From NCBI RefSeq assembly GCF_900996235.1, contig NZ_CAAJGM010000177.1:43847-107846 (forward strand): a stretch of DNA of 64,000 bases. Direction: 5' to 3'. The notes under the pieces are model-generated. The model was not told the origin of the DNA, did not search any database, and worked only from the letters and a program-made list of their open reading frames with translations. A program made the translations under genes and the position numbers. Each line of letters begins with the position of its first letter. Positions within the stretch are counted from its first letter, which is position 1. The stretch comes from Paraburkholderia sp. BCC1885 (GTDB lineage Bacteria > Pseudomonadota > Gammaproteobacteria > Burkholderiales > Burkholderiaceae). Below, in pieces: positions 8,729 to 16,816 of the stretch.

Positions 8729-10317
8729 GGCGTGCCTCCGCCGTTGCGCTCGACCAGCGCGCAGGCCGCGATGCGCGCCGTCAGCGCGCGCAGATCGAAT
8801 TCGAGCGCGCGGTCTTCGTCGACGAACGGCGAATCCTCGCTCACGCTTTGCATGAATGCTTCCAACGGCTGCGGGACCAGCGTGGCCGGGTTCAGGCGCA
8901 GCCGCAGTCGCGCGGCCTGCACGGCGGCAAGCGTGTGCGCGGCGGCAACCTGCTCGGTGAGTTCGAGCACGCGCAGGCAATCGCGTGCGGCGATCGTACC
9001 CATGCTGACCTTGTCCTGATTGTGGGCCTCGGTGGAACGCGAGAAGACGCTCGCCGGCATGGTCTGCTTGAGGGCTTCCGCCGTCCACGCGGACGACGAA
9101 ATCTGCACGGCCTTGAAGCCGTGATTGATCGGCGCACGGGCCGACGTCGCACCGGACAGATTGCGCGGCAGGCCATTGTTGAACTTGTCGTCGACGAGCA
9201 GCGCCAACTGGCGGTCCATCAGATCGGCGAGATTGGCCACGGCGTTCTTCAGCGAGTCCATCGCAAAGGCAATGTGGCCGCCGTAGAAGTTGCCGCCGTG
9301 CAGGACGCGCTCGCTGTCAGGGTCGATCAGCGGATTGTCGTTGGCGCTGTTCAGTTCGTTTTCGACATCGCGCCGCACCCAGCTCAACGCGTCGCAGGCC
9401 ACGCCGATCACGTGCGGCGCGCAGCGGATCGAGTAGCGGTCCTGCAGGCGATGGCCTGGCGTGTCGTCGCGGCCCGCAAGATCGGCGCGAATCCATGCGG
9501 CGGCTTCGGCCTGGCCGGCGTGCGGCTTGGCTTCGAACAACAGCGGATCGAAATGCGCGGCGCGGCCATCGAGCGCGATGGTAGATAGGGCGGTCAGCCG
9601 TGCGGCCACGCGCGTCAAATGCCTGGCGCGGGCGAAGGCGAGACACGCGAGGCCCGTCATGACCGCAGTGCCGTTCATCAGCGCGAGGCCTTCTTTCGGC
9701 GCCAGCGTGAGCGGCGCGTGGCCGAGTTCGCGCCAGACGCCGCGCGCGTCGCGCAACTGGCCGTTAAACAGCACGTCGCGTTCGCCGACCAAAGCTGCGG
9801 CGACATACGACAGCGGGGTGAGATCGCCGCTCGCGCCTACCGATCCTTCAGCGGGAATGCGCGGCAGCACCCGATGATTGATCAGATCAGCGACGCGTTC
9901 GAGCAGTACCGGCCGCACGCCGGAGAAGCCATATGCAAGCGAATTGAGCCGCGCGGCGATCACGGCCAGCGTTTCGGCATCGTCGAGATAGCGGCCCATT
10001 CCGCAACCGTGGTAGCGGGTGAGCTGAAGCGGCAGCGCCTCGACGAGTTCCATCGGCACGTCGACCACGCAGGCATCGCCATAGCCGGTATTCACGCCGT
10101 AGACGGTGGCGCCCGAAGCGAGATGGCGGCGCAGAAAGTCGGCGCCGCGCGCGATGCGCGAACGCCACGCGGGATCGTCGCTCAGCGTGATCGGGGCGCG
10201 CTGCTGCGCAATGTCCACCACCTCTTCGATGGTCAGCTTGCGTCCGCCGATGACGATGGACGCGCCGCTCGCGCGCGCCGGTTGCTGGATGTCCTGCGTC
10301 AGATCACTTTCGGCCAT
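8725..10317 (-). CDS. Aromatic amino acid/histidine ammonia-lyase (MIO enzyme)
   Basis: A 530-residue HAL/PAL/TAL-family lyase. The MIO cofactor forms from ASG at residues 162-164 (GASGDLTPLS), and the catalytic Tyr73 lies in VYGVNTGYG. At the selectivity position the protein reads RYHGCG (Tyr102-His103), unlike the SH of bacterial histidine lyases and the FL of plant PALs, while His is typical of tyrosine- or histidine-using enzymes. Within this operon it probably makes an arylacrylic acid starter such as 4-coumarate or cinnamate, as TAL does for flexirubin; this is inference. The ATG at 10317 is preferred over an upstream GTG because GGAGG lies five bases before it. Overlaps the transferase gene by 14 nt. 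Confidence 0.88.
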   Translation of the reverse strand: MAESDLTQDIQQPARASGASIVIGGRKLTIEEVVDIAQQRAPITLSDDPAWRSRIARGADFLRRHLASGATVYGVNTGYGDACVVDVPMELVEALPLQLTRYHGCGMGRYLDDAETLAVIAARLNSLAYGFSGVRPVLLERVADLINHRVLPRIPAEGSVGASGDLTPLSYVAAALVGERDVLFNGQLRDARGVWRELGHAPLTLAPKEGLALMNGTAVMTGLACLAFARARHLTRVAARLTALSTIALDGRAAHFDPLLFEAKPHAGQAEAAAWIRADLAGRDDTPGHRLQDRYSIRCAPHVIGVACDALSWVRRDVENELNSANDNPLIDPDSERVLHGGNFYGGHIAFAMDSLKNAVANLADLMDRQLALLVDDKFNNGLPRNLSGATSARAPINHGFKAVQISSSAWTAEALKQTMPASVFSRSTEAHNQDKVSMGTIAARDCLRVLELTEQVAAAHTLAAVQAARLRLRLNPATLVPQPLEAFMQSVSEDSPFVDEDRALEFDLRALTARIAACALVERNGGGTP

Positions 10318-12046
10318 GTGCGCCTCCACTGGGGCGCGCCCAGAAATCGAAAAAGTTGAACCACTGATAGGGCGCCTTGCGGCAGTAATACTCGAGCCGC
10401 GTGGCGTAGCGTTGCGCCCACGCCGCGAGATGCTGCGCGCGATCGCGGCGCGGCAGTTCGATGCGCTCGGCGAACGGCTCGAAATACAGCCGGTAGCTGT
10501 CGCGCTCTTTCAGGCAGAAGAACAGGTAGACCGGGCATTCGAGCACATGTGCGAGCACGAACGGTCCGTGTGCGAACGGCGCCGGGGCGCCGAGAAATTC
10601 GGCATTGGTCGTTCGGCCCGCTTCGTGGGCCGGCGTGCGGTCGCCGACGATAACCAGCAGTTCGCCGCGCGCGACGCGCTCATGCATCATCAGCGCCGTC
10701 TCCGGGCCGAAGTCGCTCACTTCGAGCATGTGCTGCGAGAAGTTGCGGTTCGTCGATGCCAGCACGCTGTTGAAGCGGCGCGCGTGTTCGGTATAGACGA
10801 TGGCCGTCACCTTGGTCTTGGAGCCGCGCGTCGCCAGCGCCCGCGCCATTTCCAGGTTGCCGAGGTGTGAGCCGATCACGAGCGCGCCGCGGCCGCTGTC
10901 GAGCAGGGCGTCGAGCACGCCGGTGTCGTGGAAGCAGACTTCGGCGGGTTCGACATGGCCTGACCAGGCTGTGAGCTTGTCGAAACCCGACTGCGCGAAG
11001 GCGAGCATGTGCCGGTAGGCGGACAGCCAGCCTGGACGCGGCGTGTCGTGTGGCGCCGAGGCTTGCGCGAGGTGCTCGAAGTAGCGCCGCGAGGCGTCGC
11101 GCGCGGGACGTCCCGTGATCAGAAAATACGCCACGATCGGATGCAGCCACCACGCGGTGAGGCGCGGGCCGATGGTCTTGCAGCCGAGCGCGAGCAGCCG
11201 CATGCCGAGCCGGCTGCCGCGCTCCGCCATGCGCCACCAGGCTGCGTCGCCTTCCGCGCTTGCTTTTCCTTCACCGGCGCGCGCAGACGCAAAGGCCGCG
11301 CGGCGCGGCGTCAGTTTGTGCCACAGCAGCAACGGCAGCCGCGCCAGCATCCCCGCGACAAGCCGCGTATGCGTGCCGCTGATACGCACGTTGTCCCACA
11401 GGACGTCGAAGTGCGAGACGCCGTCTATCGCATACGTGACCGGCGTGGGGATCGCGATGAACTGCACGCGCCGCCAGTGCAGACGCACGAGGATTTCGAT
11501 GTCGAAGTCCATGCGCGTGCCCAGCTTGACGGAGTCGATCAGCGCGCAGGCGATGTCGAGCGGATAGAGGCGAAAGCCGCACATCGAGTCGCGGATCGTG
11601 AACGAGAGCGTCTCGATCCAGACCCACACGTGCGTCAGATAGCGCCCATAGAGCCGCGCTTTCGGCACGCTCGCGTCGTAAATCGGGCTGCCGAGAATCA
11701 CCGCCTGCGGGTTGGCGCGCGAGGCGTCGAGAAAGCGCGGCACGTCGCTGGCGTCGTGCTGGCCGTCGGCGTCGATCTGCAGCGCGTGCGTGTAGCCGGC
11801 CGCGTGCGCCGCGCGCAGTCCCGCCATGACAGCGGCGCCCTTGCCGCCGTTGACGGGCAGGCGCAGCAGCGTCAATTGCCCTGCGTATTGCTGCGCCAGC
11901 GCGGCGAGGACCTGCTGGGTGGCGGCGTCGCTGCCGTCGTCGACCACAAAAAGCGGCAAGCCGTGGACGACCAGATTCGCCACCGTCGCGCCGATCGCGT
12001 CCTTGTGGTTGTAGATCGGGATCACGATGCAGGCCGCGTGGCTCAT
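10304..12046 (-). CDS. Bifunctional glycosyltransferase 2 / LpxL-type acyltransferase
   Basis: A 580-residue fusion. Residues 1 to about 230 are a GT-A glycosyltransferase family 2 domain (VVDDGSD at 34-40, metal-binding IDADGQ at 91-96). From about residue 275 onward it resembles LpxL/HtrB lauroyl acyltransferases, with the H-x4-E motif in SHLGNLE and a downstream GDRTP block. The two parts are joined by a basic linker. The same fusion is known in aryl polyene clusters, where it is thought to link the polyene to a sugar or lipid carrier. It probably sits at the inner face of the inner membrane. It overlaps the ligase gene by 4 nt and the lyase gene by 14 nt. Confidence 0.87.
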   Translation of the reverse strand: MSHAACIVIPIYNHKDAIGATVANLVVHGLPLFVVDDGSDAATQQVLAALAQQYAGQLTLLRLPVNGGKGAAVMAGLRAAHAAGYTHALQIDADGQHDASDVPRFLDASRANPQAVILGSPIYDASVPKARLYGRYLTHVWVWIETLSFTIRDSMCGFRLYPLDIACALIDSVKLGTRMDFDIEILVRLHWRRVQFIAIPTPVTYAIDGVSHFDVLWDNVRISGTHTRLVAGMLARLPLLLWHKLTPRRAAFASARAGEGKASAEGDAAWWRMAERGSRLGMRLLALGCKTIGPRLTAWWLHPIVAYFLITGRPARDASRRYFEHLAQASAPHDTPRPGWLSAYRHMLAFAQSGFDKLTAWSGHVEPAEVCFHDTGVLDALLDSGRGALVIGSHLGNLEMARALATRGSKTKVTAIVYTEHARRFNSVLASTNRNFSQHMLEVSDFGPETALMMHERVARGELLVIVGDRTPAHEAGRTTNAEFLGAPAPFAHGPFVLAHVLECPVYLFFCLKERDSYRLYFEPFAERIELPRRDRAQHLAAWAQRYATRLEYYCRKAPYQWFNFFDFWARPSGGAHGRK

Positions 12047-13746
12047 ACCAGCTCCCTGTAGACGATCACGCCCGAGGCGCAGTCACGTTCGCCGAGCCGG
12101 TAGGTGAACTGGATCCGCTGACGCGCGGCGTCGTGCGCGAGGGTCAGCTTGAGCAGGGCGCCTGGCGGGACCGGCGCCATGAACTTGAGACGATCGATCG
12201 ACGCCGGCGAACCCGCTGCGGGCACATGAGCGGCCGCGAACCGGATGGCCCAGTCGACCTGCACGACGCCCGGCAGAATCGGCAAACCGGGAAAGTGTCC
12301 GGCGAAGTGAACCAGCGTATCCGGCACATGCAGTTCGTAGACGAACTCATTGCCGGATTGCACTTCGGCCAGCAATTCGAACCCTTCGGGGCTCGCCGCG
12401 AAGGTGGCGGCGAGGGCGGCGGCGGGCAGCTTGCCGCGCGCGTCGAACGGCAACGCGAGGCGAAAGCGCCAGTGGCGCGGCAGCACCACGAGATCGAAAT
12501 ACGCGGCGAGATGACGGCGCAAGGTCTTGACGAGCGATACGCGGCCATGGGCGCGCAGCGCCTCGTTGCCCGCTTCGCTCAGCACCACGACGGCCCCCGC
12601 GCGTTCGCGCGTGGTGCCGTCGAGCCGCGTCACCGCCACCTCGCCGACAAACGGATGCTGGACGAGACGCGATTCGAGTTCCACCAGCGAAAGACGTTTG
12701 CCGTCGAGCTTGATGACGCGATCGAGGCGGCCGCGCAGACGGAAGCGTCCGTCGGCGTCGAACACGGCTTCGTCGTCGCTGCGATGCCAGTCGTCGTGGC
12801 CGAGATGCGCCGAGCGCACCATGAGCGCGCCGTCGTCGGCACGCTGCACGCGGATGCCCGGCATGGCGCGCCACGCATCCGAGATGTCCTGCCGGCGCCA
12901 TGCAATGCCGCCGGTCTCGGTGCTGCCGTACACCTCGAACGGCGCGGCGCCGAAACGCGCCGCGTACTGGCTGGCGGTGGTTGCCGCCAGCGGGCCGCCG
13001 GACGAGAAGAAGGCGAGCGGCGCGGGCGCAAGCGTGGCGAAGCCAGGCAGCTCGGGCCAGCGCGACAGTTGCGCGGGTGTCGACACGACCACCGTCGCCA
13101 CGCATCGATCGATGCGCGCCTGCAGCGCCAACGGATCGGCGCTGACACTGCGGTCGAACGCGCGGCCAGCCGCGAGCGGCCAGAACACGCGGAACAGAAT
13201 GCCGTAGATATGGTGATGCGGCACACTCGCGAGAATCGTCGCCTGGCCGAGCACGTCGGCCCATTGCTGTTCGAGCGTGTGGACTTCGGCGTCGAACTGG
13301 GCGAGCGTCTTGCGTACCGGCTTCGGCGTGCCGCTGCTGCCCGAGGTGAAAAGCGTCAGGGGCGCATTCGGGTCGATCGTCCAGCCGTTAGCGGGGACGT
13401 GCCGCGCGACGGCGTCGGTGTCCGTGCCCTGGTCGAGCGCGGGCAGGTCCGCATCCGTGAGCAGGCAATCGTAGGCGCTCGCCAGGTCCGCGAGATAACC
13501 GGGCGCCGCATTGGCCGGAATCACCGGTTCCTTGCCGCATGCAAACAGGGCAAAGAGCGTGCAGGCGAATTCGAACGGGTCGTCGATGCACAGCGCGTAG
13601 CGCTGTTCAGGCCGCGTGCGCAGCGCCGCCGCGCGACGTGTGGTGCGCGCGTGAAACGTGGCGAAGTCGAGCGTCGTGCCGTTATCGTGGCAGACGGGCG
13701 TATGGCCGGCGCGCGCTGCGACCAGCAGGTCGTGCAACGCAATCAT
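12043..13746 (-). CDS. AMP-forming acyl/aryl ligase fused to a FabA/FabZ-like dehydratase
   Basis: A 567-residue two-domain protein. Residues 1-450 are an ANL adenylating enzyme: P-loop LFTSGSSGTPKP (132-143), VYGSTETGG and the hinge region GRLDRVIKLDGKRLS. The last about 105 residues are a hot-dog dehydratase with GHFPGLPILPGV starting at residue 483, the FabA/FabZ signature with its catalytic histidine (His484). These correspond to separate ApeH (ligase) and ApeI (dehydratase) proteins in characterised systems. The ligase would activate the aryl starter for the ACP. The ATG at 13746 overlaps the upstream stop (ATGA); a longer frame upstream is spurious. Confidence 0.87.
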   Translation of the reverse strand: MIALHDLLVAARAGHTPVCHDNGTTLDFATFHARTTRRAAALRTRPEQRYALCIDDPFEFACTLFALFACGKEPVIPANAAPGYLADLASAYDCLLTDADLPALDQGTDTDAVARHVPANGWTIDPNAPLTLFTSGSSGTPKPVRKTLAQFDAEVHTLEQQWADVLGQATILASVPHHHIYGILFRVFWPLAAGRAFDRSVSADPLALQARIDRCVATVVVSTPAQLSRWPELPGFATLAPAPLAFFSSGGPLAATTASQYAARFGAAPFEVYGSTETGGIAWRRQDISDAWRAMPGIRVQRADDGALMVRSAHLGHDDWHRSDDEAVFDADGRFRLRGRLDRVIKLDGKRLSLVELESRLVQHPFVGEVAVTRLDGTTRERAGAVVVLSEAGNEALRAHGRVSLVKTLRRHLAAYFDLVVLPRHWRFRLALPFDARGKLPAAALAATFAASPEGFELLAEVQSGNEFVYELHVPDTLVHFAGHFPGLPILPGVVQVDWAIRFAAAHVPAAGSPASIDRLKFMAPVPPGALLKLTLAHDAARQRIQFTYRLGERDCASGVIVYRELV

Positions 13747-14531
13747 AAGGCCTCCGAACGAGCGGCCCTCGGTTGCACGATCAGATGACGCCAGCCGATC
13801 TCGCCCAGCAGCAGCACGCCGATCAGCCCATAGGCGAGCGCGCCGTTGTAGAGCGACCAGGTTTCGCGCCGCCAGCATAGAGCGGTATAAACAGAAAACA
13901 CGCTATTCAGTGTAAAAAAAACGCACCACATCTGGGTAACGCGGCGCGTGTAACGCACCACTTGCGGAGTCGGATCGGGATTGTGCAGGCGCGCGAATTT
14001 CTCGACCATCGACGGCCCGCGCATGAGCGTGACGCTAAACACCACCAGCAGTCCGAGGTTGACGAGCGACGGGTAGAGCCGCAGCAGCAATTCGCTATTG
14101 GTCAAGACGATCGCCGCCGAGGCGCAGTTGAGCATGCCGGCGACGCACCAGTCGACCGGCGTCAGGCGGCGCAACGACTCGGCCACCGCGCCGGTGCCGC
14201 CCCAGCGCTGCAACCACAGCAACACGAACAGCATGCAACCGATATAGCGCGGCGCGTCCCAGTGCCACGCGCACAGAATGACCGCGGGATAGGCCAGCTT
14301 GGTGGCGACGCTCAAGCCGATACGCAATGCACCGGGCAGTTTGGCCCGCGTGTTGCCTGGTTGTTTGCCGCCGGGTTCGCCTTGGGCATGGCCGCGCAGT
14401 TTTCCGGCCAGCCAGCCGCCGCTGGGCGCCGCGGCTGCAATCGTTGATCCGCTCGGGGCGCCGGAAGCGGCAAGATCGTGCGCTGCTGCGGTTTCGGCTG
14501 CCTGCGGTTCGCACGAGGACACGGACAGCAT
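13743..14531 (-). CDS. Integral membrane protein of aryl polyene clusters (COG4648-like)
   Basis: 262 residues. The first about 70 are low-complexity and rich in Ala, Gly and Pro; the remainder carries roughly five to six hydrophobic segments (for example KLAYPAVILCAWHW, YIGCMLFVLLWL, LGLLVVFSVTLM and ALAYGLIGVLLLGEIGW). An inner-membrane protein in this position, between the ACPs and the AMP-ligase, is typical of aryl polyene clusters, but its function is unknown. It starts one base inside the ACP stop (TGATG) and ends overlapping the ligase start. The long disordered N-terminal region is unusual; an internal start near residue 70 cannot be excluded. Confidence 0.78.
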   Translation of the reverse strand: MLSVSSCEPQAAETAAAHDLAASGAPSGSTIAAAAPSGGWLAGKLRGHAQGEPGGKQPGNTRAKLPGALRIGLSVATKLAYPAVILCAWHWDAPRYIGCMLFVLLWLQRWGGTGAVAESLRRLTPVDWCVAGMLNCASAAIVLTNSELLLRLYPSLVNLGLLVVFSVTLMRGPSMVEKFARLHNPDPTPQVVRYTRRVTQMWCVFFTLNSVFSVYTALCWRRETWSLYNGALAYGLIGVLLLGEIGWRHLIVQPRAARSEAL

Positions 14532-14782
14532 CAGTCCTGTGCCGCGAGCAGCGACTCGATCGCGCTGATCACGTCGCCGACCGTGCGCACCTGCTTGAAC
14601 TCCTCCGGCTTGATCCGGCGTCCGGTCATTTCCTGCAGCTTGATCGCAAGGTCGACAGCGTCGATGCTGTCCAGATCGAGTTCCTCGAACAGATGCGCCT
14701 GCGGCGTCACGCGTTCGGGTTCGATGGCAAAGTTCTCTTTGAAAATTGCGCGGATGCGCTCCAGAATTTCTGCCTCGCTCAC
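14531..14782 (-). CDS. Acyl carrier protein (second of two)
   Basis: An 83-residue ACP. The phosphopantetheine attachment serine is Ser39 in DLDSIDAVDL, and the N-terminal helix and the C-terminal VGDVISAIESLL helix fit the family well. It carries the growing chain as a thioester. It lies 3 nt downstream of the other ACP gene and overlaps the membrane protein start by one base. Two ACPs with different duties (starter or chain carriage) are characteristic of aryl polyene synthases; which does which cannot be told from sequence. Confidence 0.93.
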   Translation of the reverse strand: MSEAEILERIRAIFKENFAIEPERVTPQAHLFEELDLDSIDAVDLAIKLQEMTGRRIKPEEFKQVRTVGDVISAIESLLAAQD

Positions 14783-14785
14783 GAT

Positions 14786-15085
14786 TTATTCCCCTGTGCT
14801 TGCGGTTTCGCCGACCGCGGTTGCTGCTTCCCTCTGACTGACGATCAGCGCGGCGAGGCTGCTGACGGAGCGGAAATGCTCGCGCATGCGCGTGTCATCC
14901 GCGGAGATGGTCAGCTGGTATTGTTTGCGCAGCACGATGCCGATCTCCAGCGCGTCGATCGAATCGAGTCCGACGCCGTCGGTTTCGAAGAGCGGTGCGT
15001 CGTCGTCGATATCGGCGGGGGTCAGGTGTTCCAGATCGAAGGCCTCGATCAGGAGCTGCTTAATTTCCAGTTTTAAAGAATCCAT
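14786..15085 (-). CDS. Acyl carrier protein (first of two)
   Basis: A 99-residue carrier protein with Ser42 in VGLDSIDALE as the phosphopantetheine site. It is acidic, with a slightly longer C-terminal tail than its neighbour. It overlaps the 3' end of the acyltransferase gene by 26 nt, so its ribosome-binding site lies within that coding sequence. It is probably the partner of the AMP-ligase or of the ketosynthases. It is clearly different from the second ACP in sequence, which argues for separate roles rather than a recent duplication. Confidence 0.92.
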   Translation of the reverse strand: MDSLKLEIKQLLIEAFDLEHLTPADIDDDAPLFETDGVGLDSIDALEIGIVLRKQYQLTISADDTRMREHFRSVSSLAALIVSQREAATAVGETASTGE

Positions 15086-15854
15086 ATTCGAACAGGTGCT
15101 GGGTGATGTGCGTTTCGATAGCGTGAGTCACGCTGCGTGCCGCGAGGGCCGGTGGTTCATTCTGAAGATCGAGCCGTTCGATGCCGACCGGAGCCAGCAC
15201 GTTCACGCTGATGCGAAACGGCCGCGGCGGTACGTCGTACCAGCGCATTTCCTTGGTAAATGCGGGCGGATCGCAATTCATCAGAACCGGCAGGATCGGT
15301 GCGCCTGCGCTCAACGCAATATAGGCAAAGCCGCGTGAAAATGCGTGCATCCGGTTCGGGGCGGGGCTGCGCGTGCCCTCGGGAAAAATGATCATGGTGT
15401 GGCCGGCGGCAAGCTGGCGCGCGCAGTCAGCGACGAATTCGACAGGATCCGCGTTGCTCACATACGAGGCGGCACGCACGATCCCCCAGAAACAGGGATT
15501 ACCCCAGTGTGCGTTCTTTACCACACAGCAGGCCGACGGCACGAGTGACAGCAGCACCACCACGTCCAGATAAGTGGGATGGTTGGCGACGACGATCGAG
15601 GCGCCGCTTGCACGCAGACGGGCCACGCCTTCGACGTCGAGCTCCATCACGCCGACGCGCTGCAGGGTGGCCACCAGCGCGCGGAAGAACCAGTGAATCA
15701 GGGTCGTGACCCCACGTTGCCGCGAGGCGGCATGCGGCCATAGCCGCGCGAGCGGATACGCGACCAGCGAAAACAGCATGCCGCAGACGCCGAACACGAC
15801 GAAGCTCATGCCGGTGGCGAACAGCCGCCAGCCGTAGTCAAGCCGTGCCGTCAT
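15060..15854 (-). CDS. Lysophospholipid/1-acyl-glycerol-phosphate acyltransferase family
   Basis: 264 residues with an N-terminal membrane segment (about residues 12-34) and PlsC-type motifs: HPTYLD at 92-97 (H-x4-D) and FPEGTRS at 157-163. Such proteins transfer acyl chains to lipid acceptors at the inner membrane, and one is usual at this position of aryl polyene clusters (ApeD-like). The ATG at 15854 was chosen because the protein begins just before the membrane helix and overlaps the end of the upstream gene by 17 nt; the much longer open frame upstream is an arginine-rich shadow. Natural acceptor unknown. Confidence 0.86.
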   Translation of the reverse strand: MTARLDYGWRLFATGMSFVVFGVCGMLFSLVAYPLARLWPHAASRQRGVTTLIHWFFRALVATLQRVGVMELDVEGVARLRASGASIVVANHPTYLDVVVLLSLVPSACCVVKNAHWGNPCFWGIVRAASYVSNADPVEFVADCARQLAAGHTMIIFPEGTRSPAPNRMHAFSRGFAYIALSAGAPILPVLMNCDPPAFTKEMRWYDVPPRPFRISVNVLAPVGIERLDLQNEPPALAARSVTHAIETHITQHLFEYGFFKTGN

Positions 15855-16539
15855 GCCATCTCCATTGCCATTGAGCGCTGGCGCCATGCCACGTCGCAGC
15901 CTGCCGAGAATCGAGGCAGTGCTGCAGAGCTTCGCTTTGGGTGGCGAAGCGCGCCGGGGAGTCGGACGAGCCGGAGTCATCCGGCCCCGAGATCGTGCAT
16001 TCGAGCTGACCGCGCGCCGTCGCGGCGTCGAGCAAAACGGCGACGGCGCCTTCCTGCACCTCGTTTTCGACCTTGCCGTACAGCGGGTTGGCCGGCTCGT
16101 CGGCATAGACTACCAGCACCGGCGGCGCCGGCTGTTTCATGTATTGCGCATGGGCTTCGAGCAAGGCGTAGCCGAGCGATTCGGGGCCTGCCGAAATAGC
16201 CGTGGCCGGCGAGCGGTCGCGGCGCGCAATGCCGAAGATGCCGGACATGGCGTTGAGCACCGACAGGCTGAAGGCATTCGGCGAGACCGGCTCGTCTGCG
16301 GTCATGGCGTGCAGGATGTCCGTGGTGCGGCGCAGTTCGCCGTGCCGCGAGGCGAACACGAGACGCAGTGCTTCGTGTCCATGCGCGCAGTCGTGCGCGA
16401 CCTTGAGCGCGGCGCGCGACAGGGAACTCAGGCGACGGCGCACCATGGGATCAATGAAGCTGGCGTCGGGCGGCGTCTTGGAGGTAACAGACCAGGAAGA
16501 CCAGTGGGCAACCGGCATGGTCCAGCGCAAATCGGGCAT
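15838..16539 (-). CDS. Ketosynthase-like chain length factor (ApeC-like)
   Basis: About 233 residues, roughly half a normal ketosynthase, matching the short N-terminal ketoacyl-synthase-like family found first in aryl polyene operons. Segments such as SLGYALLEAHAQY and PPVLVVYADEP recall the KS fold, but no Cys-His-His triad is present. In characterised systems this protein pairs with the ApeO ketosynthase and limits chain length. It is the first gene of the minus-strand operon. The ATG at 16539 gives the N-terminus MPDLRWTMPVAHW, as in relatives; an upstream start at 16626 adds 29 residues that look non-conserved. Neither has a strong ribosome-binding site. Confidence 0.75.
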   Translation of the reverse strand: MPDLRWTMPVAHWSSWSVTSKTPPDASFIDPMVRRRLSSLSRAALKVAHDCAHGHEALRLVFASRHGELRRTTDILHAMTADEPVSPNAFSLSVLNAMSGIFGIARRDRSPATAISAGPESLGYALLEAHAQYMKQPAPPVLVVYADEPANPLYGKVENEVQEGAVAVLLDAATARGQLECTISGPDDSGSSDSPARFATQSEALQHCLDSRQAATWHGASAQWQWRWHDGTA

Positions 16540-16707
16540 ATCGGTGGTCTTCGGTTGAGGACAGCAACTGCTTTTCAGGTCTCCCCGCCGGAGCCATGCA
16601 TCAGGCGTTGAAACCCGGCTCGTCATGGCCCTGACTATGTGCAGAGTGTGGGTAAATTGTTATGGGTTGAGTACAGCGATCAGGTTCGTTAACGGCATAT
16701 GGCGCGA

Positions 16708-16713
16708 ATTATA
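16708..16713 (-). promoter_or_regulatory. Candidate -10 box for the aryl polyene operon
   Basis: In the AT-rich 190-nt gap upstream of the operon, the minus strand reads TATAAT exactly at these bases. The region 16-18 nt further upstream is AT-rich but contains no good -35 match, so an activator may be needed. It lies about 170 nt before the chosen start codon and 80 nt before the longer alternative. This is a sequence-match inference only. Confidence 0.35.
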
Positions 16714-16816
16714 TAGTGCTCAGAATAGAAATAATCCGAATAGCACTTCCACGCTGACCATGTTTTAACGTGCACTGCGAATTGATTTATTTTTACAACT
16801 GGATCCCGGCGGATTT

